Source of the DNA: a virus
IMG/VR virus record: IMGVR_UViG_3300008113_000221
Span: 1-60,151 of that record
Reading direction: 5' to 3' (one strand)
Length of the DNA stretch: 60,151 nt
A model generated the notes under the pieces. It did no database searches and was not told where the DNA came from. It worked only from the letters and a program-made list of their open reading frames with translations. Shown here in pieces: positions 40,091 to 49,962 of the stretch. The position numbers were made by a program, and so were the translations under genes. Within the stretch, counting starts at the first letter, position 1. Each line of letters begins with the position of its first letter.

Positions 40091-43000
40091 TTATCCGTTT
40101 CGTTGACTTATTGTAAAGTTCATATATAATCCTGACAAATATACAAAATTAGTGCTAGTATTGGACAGTTTGAGCTGCAACCATGACCCTTTAAGGTAAT
40201 TGCCATCTATAACACCGCCTATGCTATTGCCATCTCTCATGAAGGCTGCATGGTAAAATCCTTCATTCAATTCATAATCACTAGCCACAAGGTTGCTAAC
40301 TTGCCCTAAAGACGTAGTAACATCTGAGCTTCCAGCAGAAGCCCATAATGCGCTTGAGTCCTGCGTTATTGCGTTAAAGTCTTTCTTCAGCATATTCTGC
40401 ATATTGAAAGATACGCTTATTTCGCTTGGATATGCTACTCCGTAGAACGTATTTCTTGTAGCTGAATCATGCAGATATAAGCCTCCATTCTTCCAGCTAA
40501 CAACAGTATTCTCTACGCACCCAAGCCACTCTGGCTCATAGCTATAGAACGATGAATATGCGTTTCTTTTTTCATTAAATCCTATAGTATACGGGGTAAG
40601 TGTAACAGCGCCCTTAGTTCCAGACTGGAATACGCTAATAAACTCTTCTTCAAAAGAGTCGTAAGTTCCAAGAACTCTGGCAAATCCGCCACCGCTTCTT
40701 AGATACGTCTGGTCGATATACTTATTTGCTATCTCTGGGAAGAAGTACTGTCCTTTATAAATCTCACTTATTGGAGTAACTCCATCGTTAGCAAGCCTTA
40801 TATGGTATCCCCTTATTGGGTCTACGAAATAGTCGGCAGCGGCAGAAGACGCAAGAGAGCAATACTGATTGCCTATTCCATATTCCCCTTGATAGTAGTT
40901 AATCTTATTGATTATATTTATTGAGCCTATAAGGTTAGTGCTACCATCTTGGTTTGATAGTTCTGTAGCGTAAATCCTAACAACACCTTGTCCTCTATTT
41001 TGAAATACTCTAAGTATGCTCTCACGAACCTTAAACCTCTGTATATCTCCCTTGCTCCTATCGTACTCATCATAGTTTATAGGGAAGAATCTGTTAGTCT
41101 GATTAATCAGCGTTCCCTGCTGATATGTTCCACCATATCTTACAAGAGTTGAATTGTATAATTCTCTTGCAAATGGGTCTATAACAAACGGCCTTCCGTT
41201 TCCAGCTACAGACGAAGGGAATAGGTCAGATGCAGCTTTATTTACAAGATACATTGGATTCGGAAGAGCAGGGCTATTTACGGGGAACATCCTAAATCTT
41301 GTGTATACGTCTCCTCTGCTAAACCCAAATACTGCTCCCTGCGGCATCAACGCTGTAATAGAAGCATCTGCTATATTATCTGTATATGTCGTAGTGGTAT
41401 TATCATTTATTGTTGTCAGTAAATAATAATCTGCTCCATTAGCTTTTGTCCTAAACACCTTCCTTGCTGTAGTTCCAGCAGGGCCTGTCGGGATAGACGT
41501 AAGATTAATTTGTTGGCTACCAGAAACTGTTGTTACGTTAGCGCTCTTTGGACTAGGATTAGATTGGCCAGCAGGGGCAACATATTCCACTTTGTAAGAA
41601 TATACCCCAATACTAAGATTTCCTGCCGATGCGACAAGTGTTGCCGTAGGAGCTGTAGAAGGAGCAGGCACAGCAGATGTAGTTCCGGCAATTTGATTTA
41701 CAGTTTTTGACGTATGGTATCTTGTTGGCAATCCAGCATCTCCAACTTGATAAGTTTCCCCAAACTCATAGAACGACTGAGCATTTAGCTCTGTTCCTGT
41801 GGCTGGAGTGTAAACTTCGCAATAATAATTATCTGTTGTACCAAAATTAGAAATAGCTGTCGAATATGGTATTTTTATATATATCCCAGTAAATGCAGTT
41901 GCCACTATAGTAGGGTCTGTTACAACATCTACAATAGGAAAATCAACAGTCGATACAATTCCTCCTCCGTATGGTATAAATGGCCCTATAATCCTAATTC
42001 TATCTCCTCTATTAAAGTCATATGCCTCATAATTATTTTCGTTGGTCTGCAAATTTGTTATCTGCAAGTATCCATAGTCTGAGTCTTTTTCTGTAGTAGA
42101 GCTAACGAATGTAGTAAACGATGCAGCAGTAAGATTTAATGACCTACCCCAAGTAAAATACTTTGCGTTTACTGGAGGCTGATGATTTATAAGAAAAGAT
42201 ATGTTTGGTATCTTCATCTGTGTTCCACCAGTAGTATCCATCTCTGGAGTTGAAATAAGCATTGAGTCAACAGTCTTTGCTCCATCAGTTACACCAAACT
42301 CATCAAAATACATCAATACAAATCTGTATTTAGATTTATGCTTATAGCATGATATTGATACGTCATCTATTGAAGAAGGCGCAGAGGCATAAGATATTGA
42401 AGAAATCCCATCAAATACGTTATACTGAACGGGGTCTCCTGCGTCTGGGTCTCTAGGGTATACATATACTCTACTAAATAAAGTATAATTAAACGGGTCT
42501 GTCTGGTCTAGATAATAGTTTGTAGTTATCTGTGCGGCAAAATATGCGGCTACGGTTGACCTTGTATCTCCAGCCCCAACAGTATAACTATATGTAAGGC
42601 TCGCAACAACGTATGGAGGCGTAGGCTTATCTACTACAACCTGTATGGTAACTACATCTCCTACTTGAGGAGTTCCGTATATGTCAAATGCCCATCCGTA
42701 AGTATCAATCTCTGCTGATACTATAGTCATTGGCGCAGTAGAATTATTTGTAATAAGAGATACGGATGATGAAACATCTAGATTCGCATCCATATTAATG
42801 CCTTCCGTTATTCCACCATATAATAGAACATTGCCATTTAGCAGCTCTTGTGCATTAGCCTTTTTTGGCACATAGTCAAAAAGAAGCAAATCCTCTTCTT
42901 GGTCTATGTAGTCATAAGAGCTATCGTTTAAAAAGAAGAATGTCTGATTGCTATTATTAGATGCATTGCCCTTTTGTATCGTAGCAATAGATAGCGTTGC

Positions 43001-43816
43001 TGAAAATGTATTATCAATAGTATGCCTTGCAGCAAGCTCAACAGCTATGCAGTCAGCATCTCCATTATTGTATATTACAGATATTTTATTGCTCTTTGTG
43101 GGGTCTGTGTCATTTGCAATACTGTCAACGCTTGAAGGAGCAAATAACTTACTCCAAGGGCTCCACGTAGATTTAGTATTATCCCTATAAATCCACCTGT
43201 ACCTAAACTGATACAATGTGTTTTTAAGGTTATTTATTGTGATAGCAGCATCATCAAGATACGAGCAAATAGGAGCTATTAAAGGCATCTTCCTTGCCAC
43301 GTACAAATACTGCGTCTGCCACTGCGTTCCAGAAGAATAAAGGAGGTTAGACAGCGCATCTTTTACATTCAGATAGCATGGCCTATTAGTCCTGTCTGTC
43401 CAATACAGCGTATCTCCTTCATCTTGGTCTTTGTAAATAATATTTACAGAAGCTATTGGATATGCAGGGTCAAAAGTAAAAATATCATAAGCACTATTAG
43501 TAAAGCTTACAAGAACAGGAGTTATTGTCTTGGCAATAGTGTCATAATAGTATATTCCATTTCTTCCATTACTATTGTAGTTGAAATAGTATAATCTATT
43601 TTTTACATTATCGTACAAGTGTCCAATACACCTATTTGTTCCTGCTGGAAGAGAGTTAGAAATAAGCCTATTGCCATAAATATTCTCAACAAGATTATCT
43701 CCTTGAGGGCCTCTAAACCTTACGTTCAGTGCATTTCTATGATGCGATTCTGGCAATACATCATTACCATCATCTAAGTTCATTACCCCTGAAAACCTCT
43801 TTTCGTTTACTGGCAT
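40091..43816 (-). CDS. tail nozzle/stabilisation (muzzle-like) protein, 1241 aa
   Basis: N-terminus KRFSGVMNLDDGNDVLPESHHRNALN is characteristic of large Bacteroidota podovirus tail proteins ('g.MNlDda..vLP.g.yrdA.N'), often annotated as stabilisation, tubular B or muzzle protein. The body is beta-rich throughout, consistent with propeller and immunoglobulin-like domains; a TYTDNIADASITALMPQG region near 820 is a fibronectin-like insertion. It should form the lower part of the short tail. Three ring-protein genes precede it with 1-10-nt gaps. Confidence 0.75.
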   Translation of the reverse strand: MPVNEKRFSGVMNLDDGNDVLPESHHRNALNVRFRGPQGDNLVENIYGNRLISNSLPAGTNRCIGHLYDNVKNRLYYFNYNSNGRNGIYYYDTIAKTITPVLVSFTNSAYDIFTFDPAYPIASVNIIYKDQDEGDTLYWTDRTNRPCYLNVKDALSNLLYSSGTQWQTQYLYVARKMPLIAPICSYLDDAAITINNLKNTLYQFRYRWIYRDNTKSTWSPWSKLFAPSSVDSIANDTDPTKSNKISVIYNNGDADCIAVELAARHTIDNTFSATLSIATIQKGNASNNSNQTFFFLNDSSYDYIDQEEDLLLFDYVPKKANAQELLNGNVLLYGGITEGINMDANLDVSSSVSLITNNSTAPMTIVSAEIDTYGWAFDIYGTPQVGDVVTIQVVVDKPTPPYVVASLTYSYTVGAGDTRSTVAAYFAAQITTNYYLDQTDPFNYTLFSRVYVYPRDPDAGDPVQYNVFDGISSISYASAPSSIDDVSISCYKHKSKYRFVLMYFDEFGVTDGAKTVDSMLISTPEMDTTGGTQMKIPNISFLINHQPPVNAKYFTWGRSLNLTAASFTTFVSSTTEKDSDYGYLQITNLQTNENNYEAYDFNRGDRIRIIGPFIPYGGGIVSTVDFPIVDVVTDPTIVATAFTGIYIKIPYSTAISNFGTTDNYYCEVYTPATGTELNAQSFYEFGETYQVGDAGLPTRYHTSKTVNQIAGTTSAVPAPSTAPTATLVASAGNLSIGVYSYKVEYVAPAGQSNPSPKSANVTTVSGSQQINLTSIPTGPAGTTARKVFRTKANGADYYLLTTINDNTTTTYTDNIADASITALMPQGAVFGFSRGDVYTRFRMFPVNSPALPNPMYLVNKAASDLFPSSVAGNGRPFVIDPFARELYNSTLVRYGGTYQQGTLINQTNRFFPINYDEYDRSKGDIQRFKVRESILRVFQNRGQGVVRIYATELSNQDGSTNLIGSINIINKINYYQGEYGIGNQYCSLASSAAADYFVDPIRGYHIRLANDGVTPISEIYKGQYFFPEIANKYIDQTYLRSGGGFARVLGTYDSFEEEFISVFQSGTKGAVTLTPYTIGFNEKRNAYSSFYSYEPEWLGCVENTVVSWKNGGLYLHDSATRNTFYGVAYPSEISVSFNMQNMLKKDFNAITQDSSALWASAGSSDVTTSLGQVSNLVASDYELNEGFYHAAFMRDGNSIGGVIDGNYLKGSWLQLKLSNTSTNFVYLSGLYMNFTISQRNG

Positions 43817-43819
43817 GTG

Positions 43820-44590
43820 TTATCCTTTTACTGATAGTCTCATTGATTCTCTTGAATACTGCTCTGCTACTGCAACCCTAAATGGCTTAATCCTTTTTCT
43901 TGCAAGTTTCTTCTGCGTATAGTACTCTCTCTGCCTAAGCGTCTTTTCGCTGATGTTTACCATCCTGCTACTTGCAAGAGAGCTTATGTCTTTCCATGCA
44001 AGCCATGCTATCAAAGCCTCTTGACACTTCAAATCTATTGAATAATCGTCATTCATTACAGGACTGCTCAAGTACTCAAGAACAATCTGATTGTATTGAA
44101 AATCAGCGCTTAGGATAATAACTCCATTTGCTGCATCCACTTTAAAATCTCCTGCCTGTACCAGTCCGCTTCCAGCTCCAAAGTACTGCTCATATCCTCC
44201 ATCATCCCATCCACCCCACCAGTAAGGGTACTGCTCATAGTTTGGAGAACCTCCATTTGGAGACTGTATCTTGCCAATCCTGTCTGGGTCTGTAGATTTA
44301 TATGTAGTAAGTTGGTCGTTATATCTTAGCGTAGAAAGCTCACCAAAAGAATTAAATATGCCTACTCTTGCCCAGTCGATATAGTCAACTGGCAACGTAG
44401 CTGTTTGGTTTGCATTAACATCTATGACTACAGACTTGGGAGCCCATGAAACATCAAGACCTATATCCGTAAGTCCTCTGAACGCAAGAACCCATAGCCT
44501 TCTAAATTCTCTAGAAGTCTGTCTGCTTTCATCAATATACATATTGACACAATCTGAAAGCTTTACATATTTTTCTATTGCTTCGCTCAT
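43820..44590 (-). CDS. tail ring/adaptor protein, 256 aa
   Basis: Beta-rich centre with tyrosine/glycine-rich insert (WWGGWDDGGYEQYFGAGSG) flanked by helices; C-terminal helix basic (KLARKRIKPFRVAVAEQYSR). Position after two smaller ring proteins and before the nozzle matches the T7 gp11-like or crAss-type ring stack. Sequence identity cannot be tested here. Confidence 0.6.
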   Translation of the reverse strand: MSEAIEKYVKLSDCVNMYIDESRQTSREFRRLWVLAFRGLTDIGLDVSWAPKSVVIDVNANQTATLPVDYIDWARVGIFNSFGELSTLRYNDQLTTYKSTDPDRIGKIQSPNGGSPNYEQYPYWWGGWDDGGYEQYFGAGSGLVQAGDFKVDAANGVIILSADFQYNQIVLEYLSSPVMNDDYSIDLKCQEALIAWLAWKDISSLASSRMVNISEKTLRQREYYTQKKLARKRIKPFRVAVAEQYSRESMRLSVKG

Positions 44591-44600
44591 CTTTTATTTT

Positions 44601-45239
44601 TTAAGCTCTATCTTGTCCGTCATTAATAACGTCAGAAACAATACCCTTTCTTGGCAACAACCTCTGCAAGACAATGTTAAATATCTGCTCTACAGCATCA
44701 GCTGGAACATTCAATACGTCATTTGCTGATGATTGAACATTGGTAGCCATCCTTATATTTATCTTGTCTGTAGTATGAGACAAATCTGTTCTGCACCAGA
44801 AATATATCTTATTTCCTTCAATCCAGTAGAATGCAGCCTGTGGAGGCTTAGGCATAAACTGGAAGTAATCCATCTCGTTAGGCTTGATATACAACACTGG
44901 CTTGCTCTGTCCAAGTCCGCCGCTAAAATATACCCCTAGTACTCCAGAGCTATTAGGCATGCCTATAGGTGGGTGAGGTATAGTTGTATAATAGTTTCCG
45001 CTATCGTTATCATACGAAGGAGTACTAAGCTGATATGTGGTGATATATCCGTCTGGAACAGACATGATACCAGATATGTTGTACTCGTCAAGAATCTGCT
45101 TGTTCATTACTGTAGCAATAGCATCGTTGATATATAAATCAACCTCATTGCTTGACAGTTCAGCATCATCTGTAGGTATGCCGTTATAGTAATACCTAAG
45201 TATTCTATCTATAAGCTGTTGTCTTGTTGTATATGCCAT
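44601..45239 (-). CDS. head-tail ring protein, 212 aa
   Basis: Helical N-terminus (TTRQQLIDRILRYYYNG), then a beta region with 'PPQAAFYWIEGNKIYFW'. The pattern of a helical adaptor with a beta hairpin is common to podovirus tail tubular A-like adaptors. Sits 2 nt from the preceding gene in the tail unit. Confidence 0.6.
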   Translation of the reverse strand: MAYTTRQQLIDRILRYYYNGIPTDDAELSSNEVDLYINDAIATVMNKQILDEYNISGIMSVPDGYITTYQLSTPSYDNDSGNYYTTIPHPPIGMPNSSGVLGVYFSGGLGQSKPVLYIKPNEMDYFQFMPKPPQAAFYWIEGNKIYFWCRTDLSHTTDKINIRMATNVQSSANDVLNVPADAVEQIFNIVLQRLLPRKGIVSDVINDGQDRA

Positions 45240-45241
45240 AA

Positions 45242-45910
45242 TTATTCTCCTTGAGCAATAACTTGCTGACCGTAATTAATAAGTGTACTTTCTTTTATCG
45301 ACACGCCTAGTACTTTTAAAGCCCTTGCTACAATCTCATCAATATCATTATCCTTCCACACTGGCTGAGTACTTGTTCCTGCGTTGTATACAGGCCTTCC
45401 GCTTCCGTCAATAGTATACCCCCACACCACATTTACGGGTACTGATAAGTATTTTACAGTAACGCTTGCAAGAGATGTTGGATACACCCTCCATGATGTA
45501 GATTGTTCCACGTAAAACGCATTTGACTCATTGACTGGGTCAATAGAGTCTCCAAGTCTTTCCGCAAACCTATCCTCTTCTATTCTAAATACCCTTTGAT
45601 TGGTTGGCGTATACATAGCCAGAAGCTTGTTGAAGTCTGCTGGCTTGTTACCTGCTCCTGTAGTCAGCGCTACCGTTGCCGATTTCTGAAATGGAGCAAG
45701 TCTGCTAACTACATTATCTGTCATGTTCAATCCTACTCTTGGAGTCGGTTTGTCATATCTATATTGCTCTACCCTTCCAACAAGGAAGTCGTAGTAATTT
45801 CTTTGAGCTGTATTAAAGCATGCTTGAAATTCAACTGGAGATAAACTCTCAAGTTGATTCTTTCTTGCAATCACTCGCATCAGCGTATATACTTCGTTAA
45901 CATCCATCAA
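45242..45910 (-). CDS. head-tail connector protein, 222 aa
   Basis: N-terminal helix (VNEVYTLMRVIARKNQLESLS) with the 'vF.ai..ia.Kn..gyiSp.eFn' feel of Bacteroidota phage connector proteins, then beta segments and C-terminal DEIVARALKVLGVSIKE helices. First gene of the tail transcription unit, directly after a terminator-promoter cassette. A structural role is inferred from synteny. Confidence 0.65.
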   Translation of the reverse strand: MMDVNEVYTLMRVIARKNQLESLSPVEFQACFNTAQRNYYDFLVGRVEQYRYDKPTPRVGLNMTDNVVSRLAPFQKSATVALTTGAGNKPADFNKLLAMYTPTNQRVFRIEEDRFAERLGDSIDPVNESNAFYVEQSTSWRVYPTSLASVTVKYLSVPVNVVWGYTIDGSGRPVYNAGTSTQPVWKDNDIDEIVARALKVLGVSIKESTLINYGQQVIAQGE

Positions 45911-45932
45911 AAGCTGTTTATGTTAATTTTAA

Positions 45933-45940
45933 CAAATATA
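45933..45940 (-). promoter_or_regulatory. -7 promoter box for the tail unit
   Basis: TATATTTG on the minus strand, 22 nt before the 222-aa gene and just past the terminator T-tract. The -33 is not a clean TTG. Confidence 0.5.
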
Positions 45941-45943
45941 CGA

Positions 45944-45978
45944 ATAAAAAAAATCCCCGATGTAGAAACATCAGGGAT
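45944..45978 (-). terminator. strong Rho-independent terminator after the 312-aa gene
   Basis: Arms at 45953-45963 and 45968-45978 form an 11-bp stem with one wobble and a 4-nt loop; on the minus strand it is followed by TTTTTTTATT. It ends the post-capsid unit, before the tail promoter. Confidence 0.85.
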
Positions 45979-46034
45979 ACCAAACTTTAAAAAACACACG
46001 AATTGAACATTTTCAAATGTCTACAAACACGGAA

Positions 46035-46973
46035 TTAAAAGTCTACTTGAGCCTTTAGTGTTCTCAAGAATGATTCTCCTTCATCTGTCATGCCGTAGTC
46101 CGTTATTGCGTCTAATGGCTTTTTGCTGACATCAATGTTGGCTATAAGTTGCTTTGTAGCAGTCCAGTGTGCCTGTCCTTTTACAAATCCTGTAGTAATA
46201 ATATTGCTTTCAAGACCCCTTGAAACGAGATACAGCGTCTTAATCCTTGGGTTATTAGCATACAACAAGAACTTTTCTGGGTTTTCCAGAGCCTTGCTCT
46301 TGTAGTCTTCCCTTATTGCATCATAATCCCTTTCTTCTCCTGTTGCAGGGTGTATGAAGCTGATGCCCAAGTACTTAGCGTGTGGTATCATTTCTTCTAC
46401 AGCGGCATTTCTTGCAACGTCATAAGCCCTGTCTTTCTTCTTACCAAGTTCTACAGTATCCTCGTCAGAGTTTGCAAAGTCAAGAAGTCGGTATACGTTC
46501 TTAACCATTTTGAGCTTGTTTGTATTCTGCTCACACTGGTTAGAAAGCAACAAGAATTGATATAATTGTTTATTCCAAGCAGGAACTACTAAATTTCCAT
46601 TTTCAAAAGTAATTGAGTTTTTAGGATTACCAGTCACAGAGTCTGTAATATTACCCTTCTCTTCCTGCTCATCAACAAATATTGTCGGATATCCGTCAAG
46701 ATACCTAATCTGCCTTGGTCTGAAATCAGGCTCTTCAGCAGTTCCGTAGTTGTAAAGAATGTTGTCTTGGTTGGTGACAGTAAATCTTGGAGGGAATACG
46801 CTAGCACCTTCATGAGACCTTACGTGTTCGTGAACGAGCCTAAACACGTACTGGTCTGGTTGCCTCTTTGGTTTCTTTGTTGCTGTTGGCGCTGGCGGCT
46901 TCTTAAAACTTAAAGAAGGTTGTGGCGCTGCTTGAGTTGGTGTACTTGCCAACTCTGCTGATACTTTTGCCAT
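46035..46973 (-). CDS. virion-associated protein after capsid, 312 aa
   Basis: Disordered proline/lysine-rich N-terminus (PTQAAPQPSLSFKKPPAPTATKKP), then a folded domain with VFRLVHEHVRSHEGASVFPP and helices to the C-terminus (GMTDEGESFLRTLKAQVDF). No enzyme motif. It is a monocistronic unit with its own promoter and terminator directly downstream of the capsid gene, so it may be an abundant structural protein such as a head-fibre, decoration or head-closure protein. Not recognised by family. Confidence 0.65.
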   Translation of the reverse strand: MAKVSAELASTPTQAAPQPSLSFKKPPAPTATKKPKRQPDQYVFRLVHEHVRSHEGASVFPPRFTVTNQDNILYNYGTAEEPDFRPRQIRYLDGYPTIFVDEQEEKGNITDSVTGNPKNSITFENGNLVVPAWNKQLYQFLLLSNQCEQNTNKLKMVKNVYRLLDFANSDEDTVELGKKKDRAYDVARNAAVEEMIPHAKYLGISFIHPATGEERDYDAIREDYKSKALENPEKFLLYANNPRIKTLYLVSRGLESNIITTGFVKGQAHWTATKQLIANIDVSKKPLDAITDYGMTDEGESFLRTLKAQVDF

Positions 46974-47004
46974 AGTTTTATTTTTTTTAGTTAATAACTT
47001 ATTA

Positions 47005-47034
47005 CAAATGTAGTTACTTCAAATAACATGCCAA
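47005..47034 (-). promoter_or_regulatory. promoter of the post-capsid gene (TTG-N19-TACATTTG)
   Basis: Minus strand TTG (47034-47032), a 19-nt spacer, TACATTTG (47012-47005); exact to the Bacteroidota pattern and 31 nt before the start. Confidence 0.65.
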
Positions 47035-47061
47035 AAAAAATAAATAGGGGCCTAAGCCCCC
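47035..47061 (-). terminator. terminator hairpin with T-run
   Basis: GGGGC stem (arms near 47047-47051 and 47056-47060) followed on the minus strand by TATTTATTTTTTTT. It lies about 30 nt downstream of the -7 box at 47093. Confidence 0.6.
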
Positions 47062-47092
47062 ATCTATACACATTAAACACAATTAATTGTAA

Positions 47093-47100
47093 CAAATTTA
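47093..47100 (-). promoter_or_regulatory. -7 promoter box between two terminators
   Basis: TAAATTTG on the minus strand, exact to TAnnTTTG, between the terminators at 47132 and 47035. If active, it would give an RNA of about 45-50 nt. Confidence 0.4.
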
Positions 47101-47131
47101 TATATAAAAATGTTACGAAAGCTATATTAAT

Positions 47132-47163
47132 AAAAATCCCCACCAAATTAATGGTAGGGATTT
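47132..47163 (-). terminator. terminator of the capsid gene
   Basis: Ten-bp stem with one wobble (arms 47136-47145 and 47152-47161, loop of six), followed on the minus strand by TTTTTATTAA. Located 36 nt past the capsid stop. Confidence 0.75.
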
Positions 47164-47177
47164 CTATTTTTATGTAA

Positions 47178-47196
47178 CTAATTGATAATCAATTAG
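47178..47196. promoter_or_regulatory. perfect 9-bp palindrome CTAATTGAT-A-ATCAATTAG
   Basis: Between the capsid stop and its terminator. Its TGATAATCAATTAG half is repeated exactly at 59692-59705 near the late promoter. It may be an operator or simply an AT-rich hairpin. Confidence 0.4.
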
Positions 47197-47198
47197 AA

Positions 47199-48617
47199 CT
47201 ACACGCCTTCAACAATTGCGTACTGGTTAGCACCGAAGACTCTTACGCCGGGGTAGCTAATCATACTGATTGTTTTGTTAGCAGTAGTGGTCTTGTTAGA
47301 AGGAGCAAGCATACCAGTTTCGGTAGTCAAAATCCTCTGACCATTAACCTCTTGGAATACAATCTGGAAGCTAGGGAACTGTTTGCCAGTCTTAGCATCG
47401 CTGTTGATTTTCTGAGGAATAAGTACACCATAGTTGCGCTTTTCTGGAGTCAAAGCACCTGCACTGATGTGGTATACCGCTTCTGGGCTGAACATGTTGT
47501 TCAAGAAGAAGTGGAAAGTATAGCCATCAATCATGAAAGAGCTAAATCCGTAAGAAGCAGCAGCCTCTTGGCTTCCACCTACAGAACCGTAGCTGATAGC
47601 ACCGTTAGCATACTTACCGAACAGAAGGTTGTTAACCTCTTGGCGCTGATAGATGTCTTGCAAGAAATGATACTCGCCAGAACCACCGTAGAAGTTCAAA
47701 GCACGAGTGATTGATTGCATGTTAGACATATCAGTTCCAGAACCACCACCGAAAGAACCAGCAGTGTATTGGATAGTAGAACCACCAGCAGCAACACGAG
47801 GAATAACACCAGTTGTACCTACAGTACCAGCAATGTTATCAACAGCAACACCTTCCATGATTTTGAAGAAAGCGTTGTTCATGTAACGGCGGTTCATATC
47901 GTCTTGAGCGAGGTAGTAGTAGTAGAAGTTTCCGTTTCCGAAATCTACTTCGTTCTTCTCGAGGTCAGCTCTATCAGTGATAGTGAAGTCGTCTCTGTGC
48001 TCAGTGGTAGTGTTTGTAATCTTATCCAAGATTGGAGACATACCGTTAAGAGCTGTAGAACCTTCTCCGATGTTAACTGCACCACGAAGCAATAAGAAGT
48101 CAGCAGCAAGCAAGTTTGCAGAGCCAGCTGAAGTCAAAGCTTGAGCAGCAACAAGAGGCTTGATTTCCCAAACCTCTGGGTAAACGCCAGAGCCAGATGT
48201 CTTAGCGATAACTTGACCTTCGATACCAGAAGTCATAATACGAACAACTTCACCAACACGAAGAGGAGTAGCAGCACTGTAGTAGTATGGGTCAGCAGCA
48301 GCATTTGCAGCAGCAGAATCACCGATAGTTACAGAGATGGTTGCGCCAGCAGCAGGAGCTACAACAGCAGCACGTACCTTTACAGCTTGGTGAAGACCAC
48401 GCTTCTCATAGTGGTAGAATAAACGGTTGTCAGACTTAGCTTCTGTAACTGAGTTACCGAGAGCCATTTGTACGATTGCATAGTTTTCAGCACCGTACTT
48501 TCTAACCAAGTTCTTTTCAAAAGAACGGTCGAAAATGTTGAGGTCATTCAGAAGCGCTCTGTTCGCTGAAGAGCTAGAGATGGCGCCTTGTGAATAAGCA
48601 GGATAGCTATTAGGCAT
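47199..48617 (-). CDS. major capsid protein
   Basis: 472 aa, directly after the scaffold-like gene. It has a flexible serine-rich N-terminus, an N-arm helix (RSFEKNLVRKYGAENYAIVQMA), alanine-rich variable beta segment (AAVVAPAAGATISVTIGDSA) and an HK97-type layout with 'KIMEGVAVDNIAGTVGTTG' and a C-terminal beta domain. Alternative functions are unlikely, given size, place next to scaffold and portal, and the strong terminator. It forms the icosahedral shell. Confidence 0.85.
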   Translation of the reverse strand: MPNSYPAYSQGAISSSSANRALLNDLNIFDRSFEKNLVRKYGAENYAIVQMALGNSVTEAKSDNRLFYHYEKRGLHQAVKVRAAVVAPAAGATISVTIGDSAAANAAADPYYYSAATPLRVGEVVRIMTSGIEGQVIAKTSGSGVYPEVWEIKPLVAAQALTSAGSANLLAADFLLLRGAVNIGEGSTALNGMSPILDKITNTTTEHRDDFTITDRADLEKNEVDFGNGNFYYYYLAQDDMNRRYMNNAFFKIMEGVAVDNIAGTVGTTGVIPRVAAGGSTIQYTAGSFGGGSGTDMSNMQSITRALNFYGGSGEYHFLQDIYQRQEVNNLLFGKYANGAISYGSVGGSQEAAASYGFSSFMIDGYTFHFFLNNMFSPEAVYHISAGALTPEKRNYGVLIPQKINSDAKTGKQFPSFQIVFQEVNGQRILTTETGMLAPSNKTTTANKTISMISYPGVRVFGANQYAIVEGV

Positions 48618-48642
48618 TGTTATTTGTTTTTAAAATTAATAA

Positions 48643-49893
48643 TTATTGTCTTCTTAAATGCCCCATGAAGAGTTGCTCATACATAGCATTTTCTTCATCT
48701 GCCGCATTAGGCCTAAATGTTCCAGATGGATTTTGTTCTGTTTGAATGTTTTTGCTCTGCTTCAGTATCTCTAAGCGAGTTTGATTAACCGCTTGCGAAA
48801 CCGCTGAAGTAATAATCTTATCTAAGTTGTCTGCAACGTAAAGCTCTTTTACCAATCTTTCAGCGTCATACTTACCGTCTTTGTAGTACCTGCCGACTTG
48901 ATATGATTCAAGGTCTTCTGCGGCTTGGCGATACTTCGATAACTCCTGCGCAGGAATATCAAATTTTCCGTTAATCGCCACGCTTGATTTCTCATCCTTC
49001 CATGAAAAGGGTAGAGAACTAATACGTGATTCAACACCATTAAGACTGGAAAGGAAGTTTGACCTTTGTTCTTGAATCAATTCTTCCAACTCACTGTCGT
49101 CTTGTTGCTCAACCACTTCTTGTTGCCTAGACAACTCAGGTAGTTTTATCTCCTGAGCTAAACCATCAAAGAACTCTTTCGCACTGTCAACATCATTTTT
49201 AATGCGCTGGGACAGCTTTTTTTGTTCTCTTTTTAACTTCGACTCATCAAATGCATATTCGTCAATGCTGTACTTTTCATCGTACTCCGCTTGAACGTCA
49301 TCATCGTCAAACTCTGGGTTGTTTACTTTTATATAAGCTTTAAGAACTTCTTCGTTACTTCCGCCTTTAATATCTTCTGCGAACTTCTTAGTTCCCAGAA
49401 CATCAACCACCTCATCAATCTTTCCCTCTAAAAGCAGATTATATATCGCTTCAGACATTTCGTTTTCAAACTTAGGAACAGCAGGCTCATTTAAAGCCTC
49501 AACTATTTCCTCCCAAGATTCAAACTGGCCGTCTGTCTTAGCCTTTATGAAATCATCCTCCTCAATCACATCATTCATCCCACTTGCGTCTTCGCTACCA
49601 ATTTCGGTAGAAGCTTCAAGATTTTCCATATTAGTTGCGTCTGCAACTGTTTCATGTGAAACTTCTTCTGATGCTTGTTCTGTGCTTTCTGGCCCTTGCT
49701 TGATATTGCTTTTGCCTGTCAGCAGCGCATCATAAGCGCTTTCGTTAGAAACGTCTGGTGGAGCTGATGATACAACTTCCTCATTTAAAGAACTTTCCTC
49801 TGTCGTTTGCTCTGGTTGTGGCGCTTCTTCTTGCTTTGTTTCTACTGGCTTAATTTCTTGTGCATACTCTTGCACGATGTCTTTTATTTCCAT
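48643..49893 (-). CDS. scaffolding protein
   Basis: 416 aa, extremely acidic with a proline/glutamate-rich disordered first third (EEAPQPEQTTEESS, EEVSHETVADATN), helical middle (DVDSAKEFFDGLAQEIKLPEL) and a C-terminal helix/basic end (MYEQLFMGHLRRQ), as scaffolds have for capsid contact. Directly upstream of the capsid gene and with its own promoter. Likely directs procapsid assembly and leaves before packaging. Confidence 0.75.
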   Translation of the reverse strand: MEIKDIVQEYAQEIKPVETKQEEAPQPEQTTEESSLNEEVVSSAPPDVSNESAYDALLTGKSNIKQGPESTEQASEEVSHETVADATNMENLEASTEIGSEDASGMNDVIEEDDFIKAKTDGQFESWEEIVEALNEPAVPKFENEMSEAIYNLLLEGKIDEVVDVLGTKKFAEDIKGGSNEEVLKAYIKVNNPEFDDDDVQAEYDEKYSIDEYAFDESKLKREQKKLSQRIKNDVDSAKEFFDGLAQEIKLPELSRQQEVVEQQDDSELEELIQEQRSNFLSSLNGVESRISSLPFSWKDEKSSVAINGKFDIPAQELSKYRQAAEDLESYQVGRYYKDGKYDAERLVKELYVADNLDKIITSAVSQAVNQTRLEILKQSKNIQTEQNPSGTFRPNAADEENAMYEQLFMGHLRRQ

Positions 49894-49934
49894 AAATGTT
49901 TGTTTTTAGGATTTACTTGTCCTGAAACTATTAG

Positions 49935-49962
49935 CAAATATATGTAATATTTTGATTTACAA
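49935..49962 (-). promoter_or_regulatory. scaffold-capsid unit promoter (TTG-N17-TATATTTG)
   Basis: Minus strand TTG (49962-49960), a 17-nt spacer, TATATTTG (49942-49935), 42 nt before the scaffold ATG. Full consensus. Confidence 0.7.
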
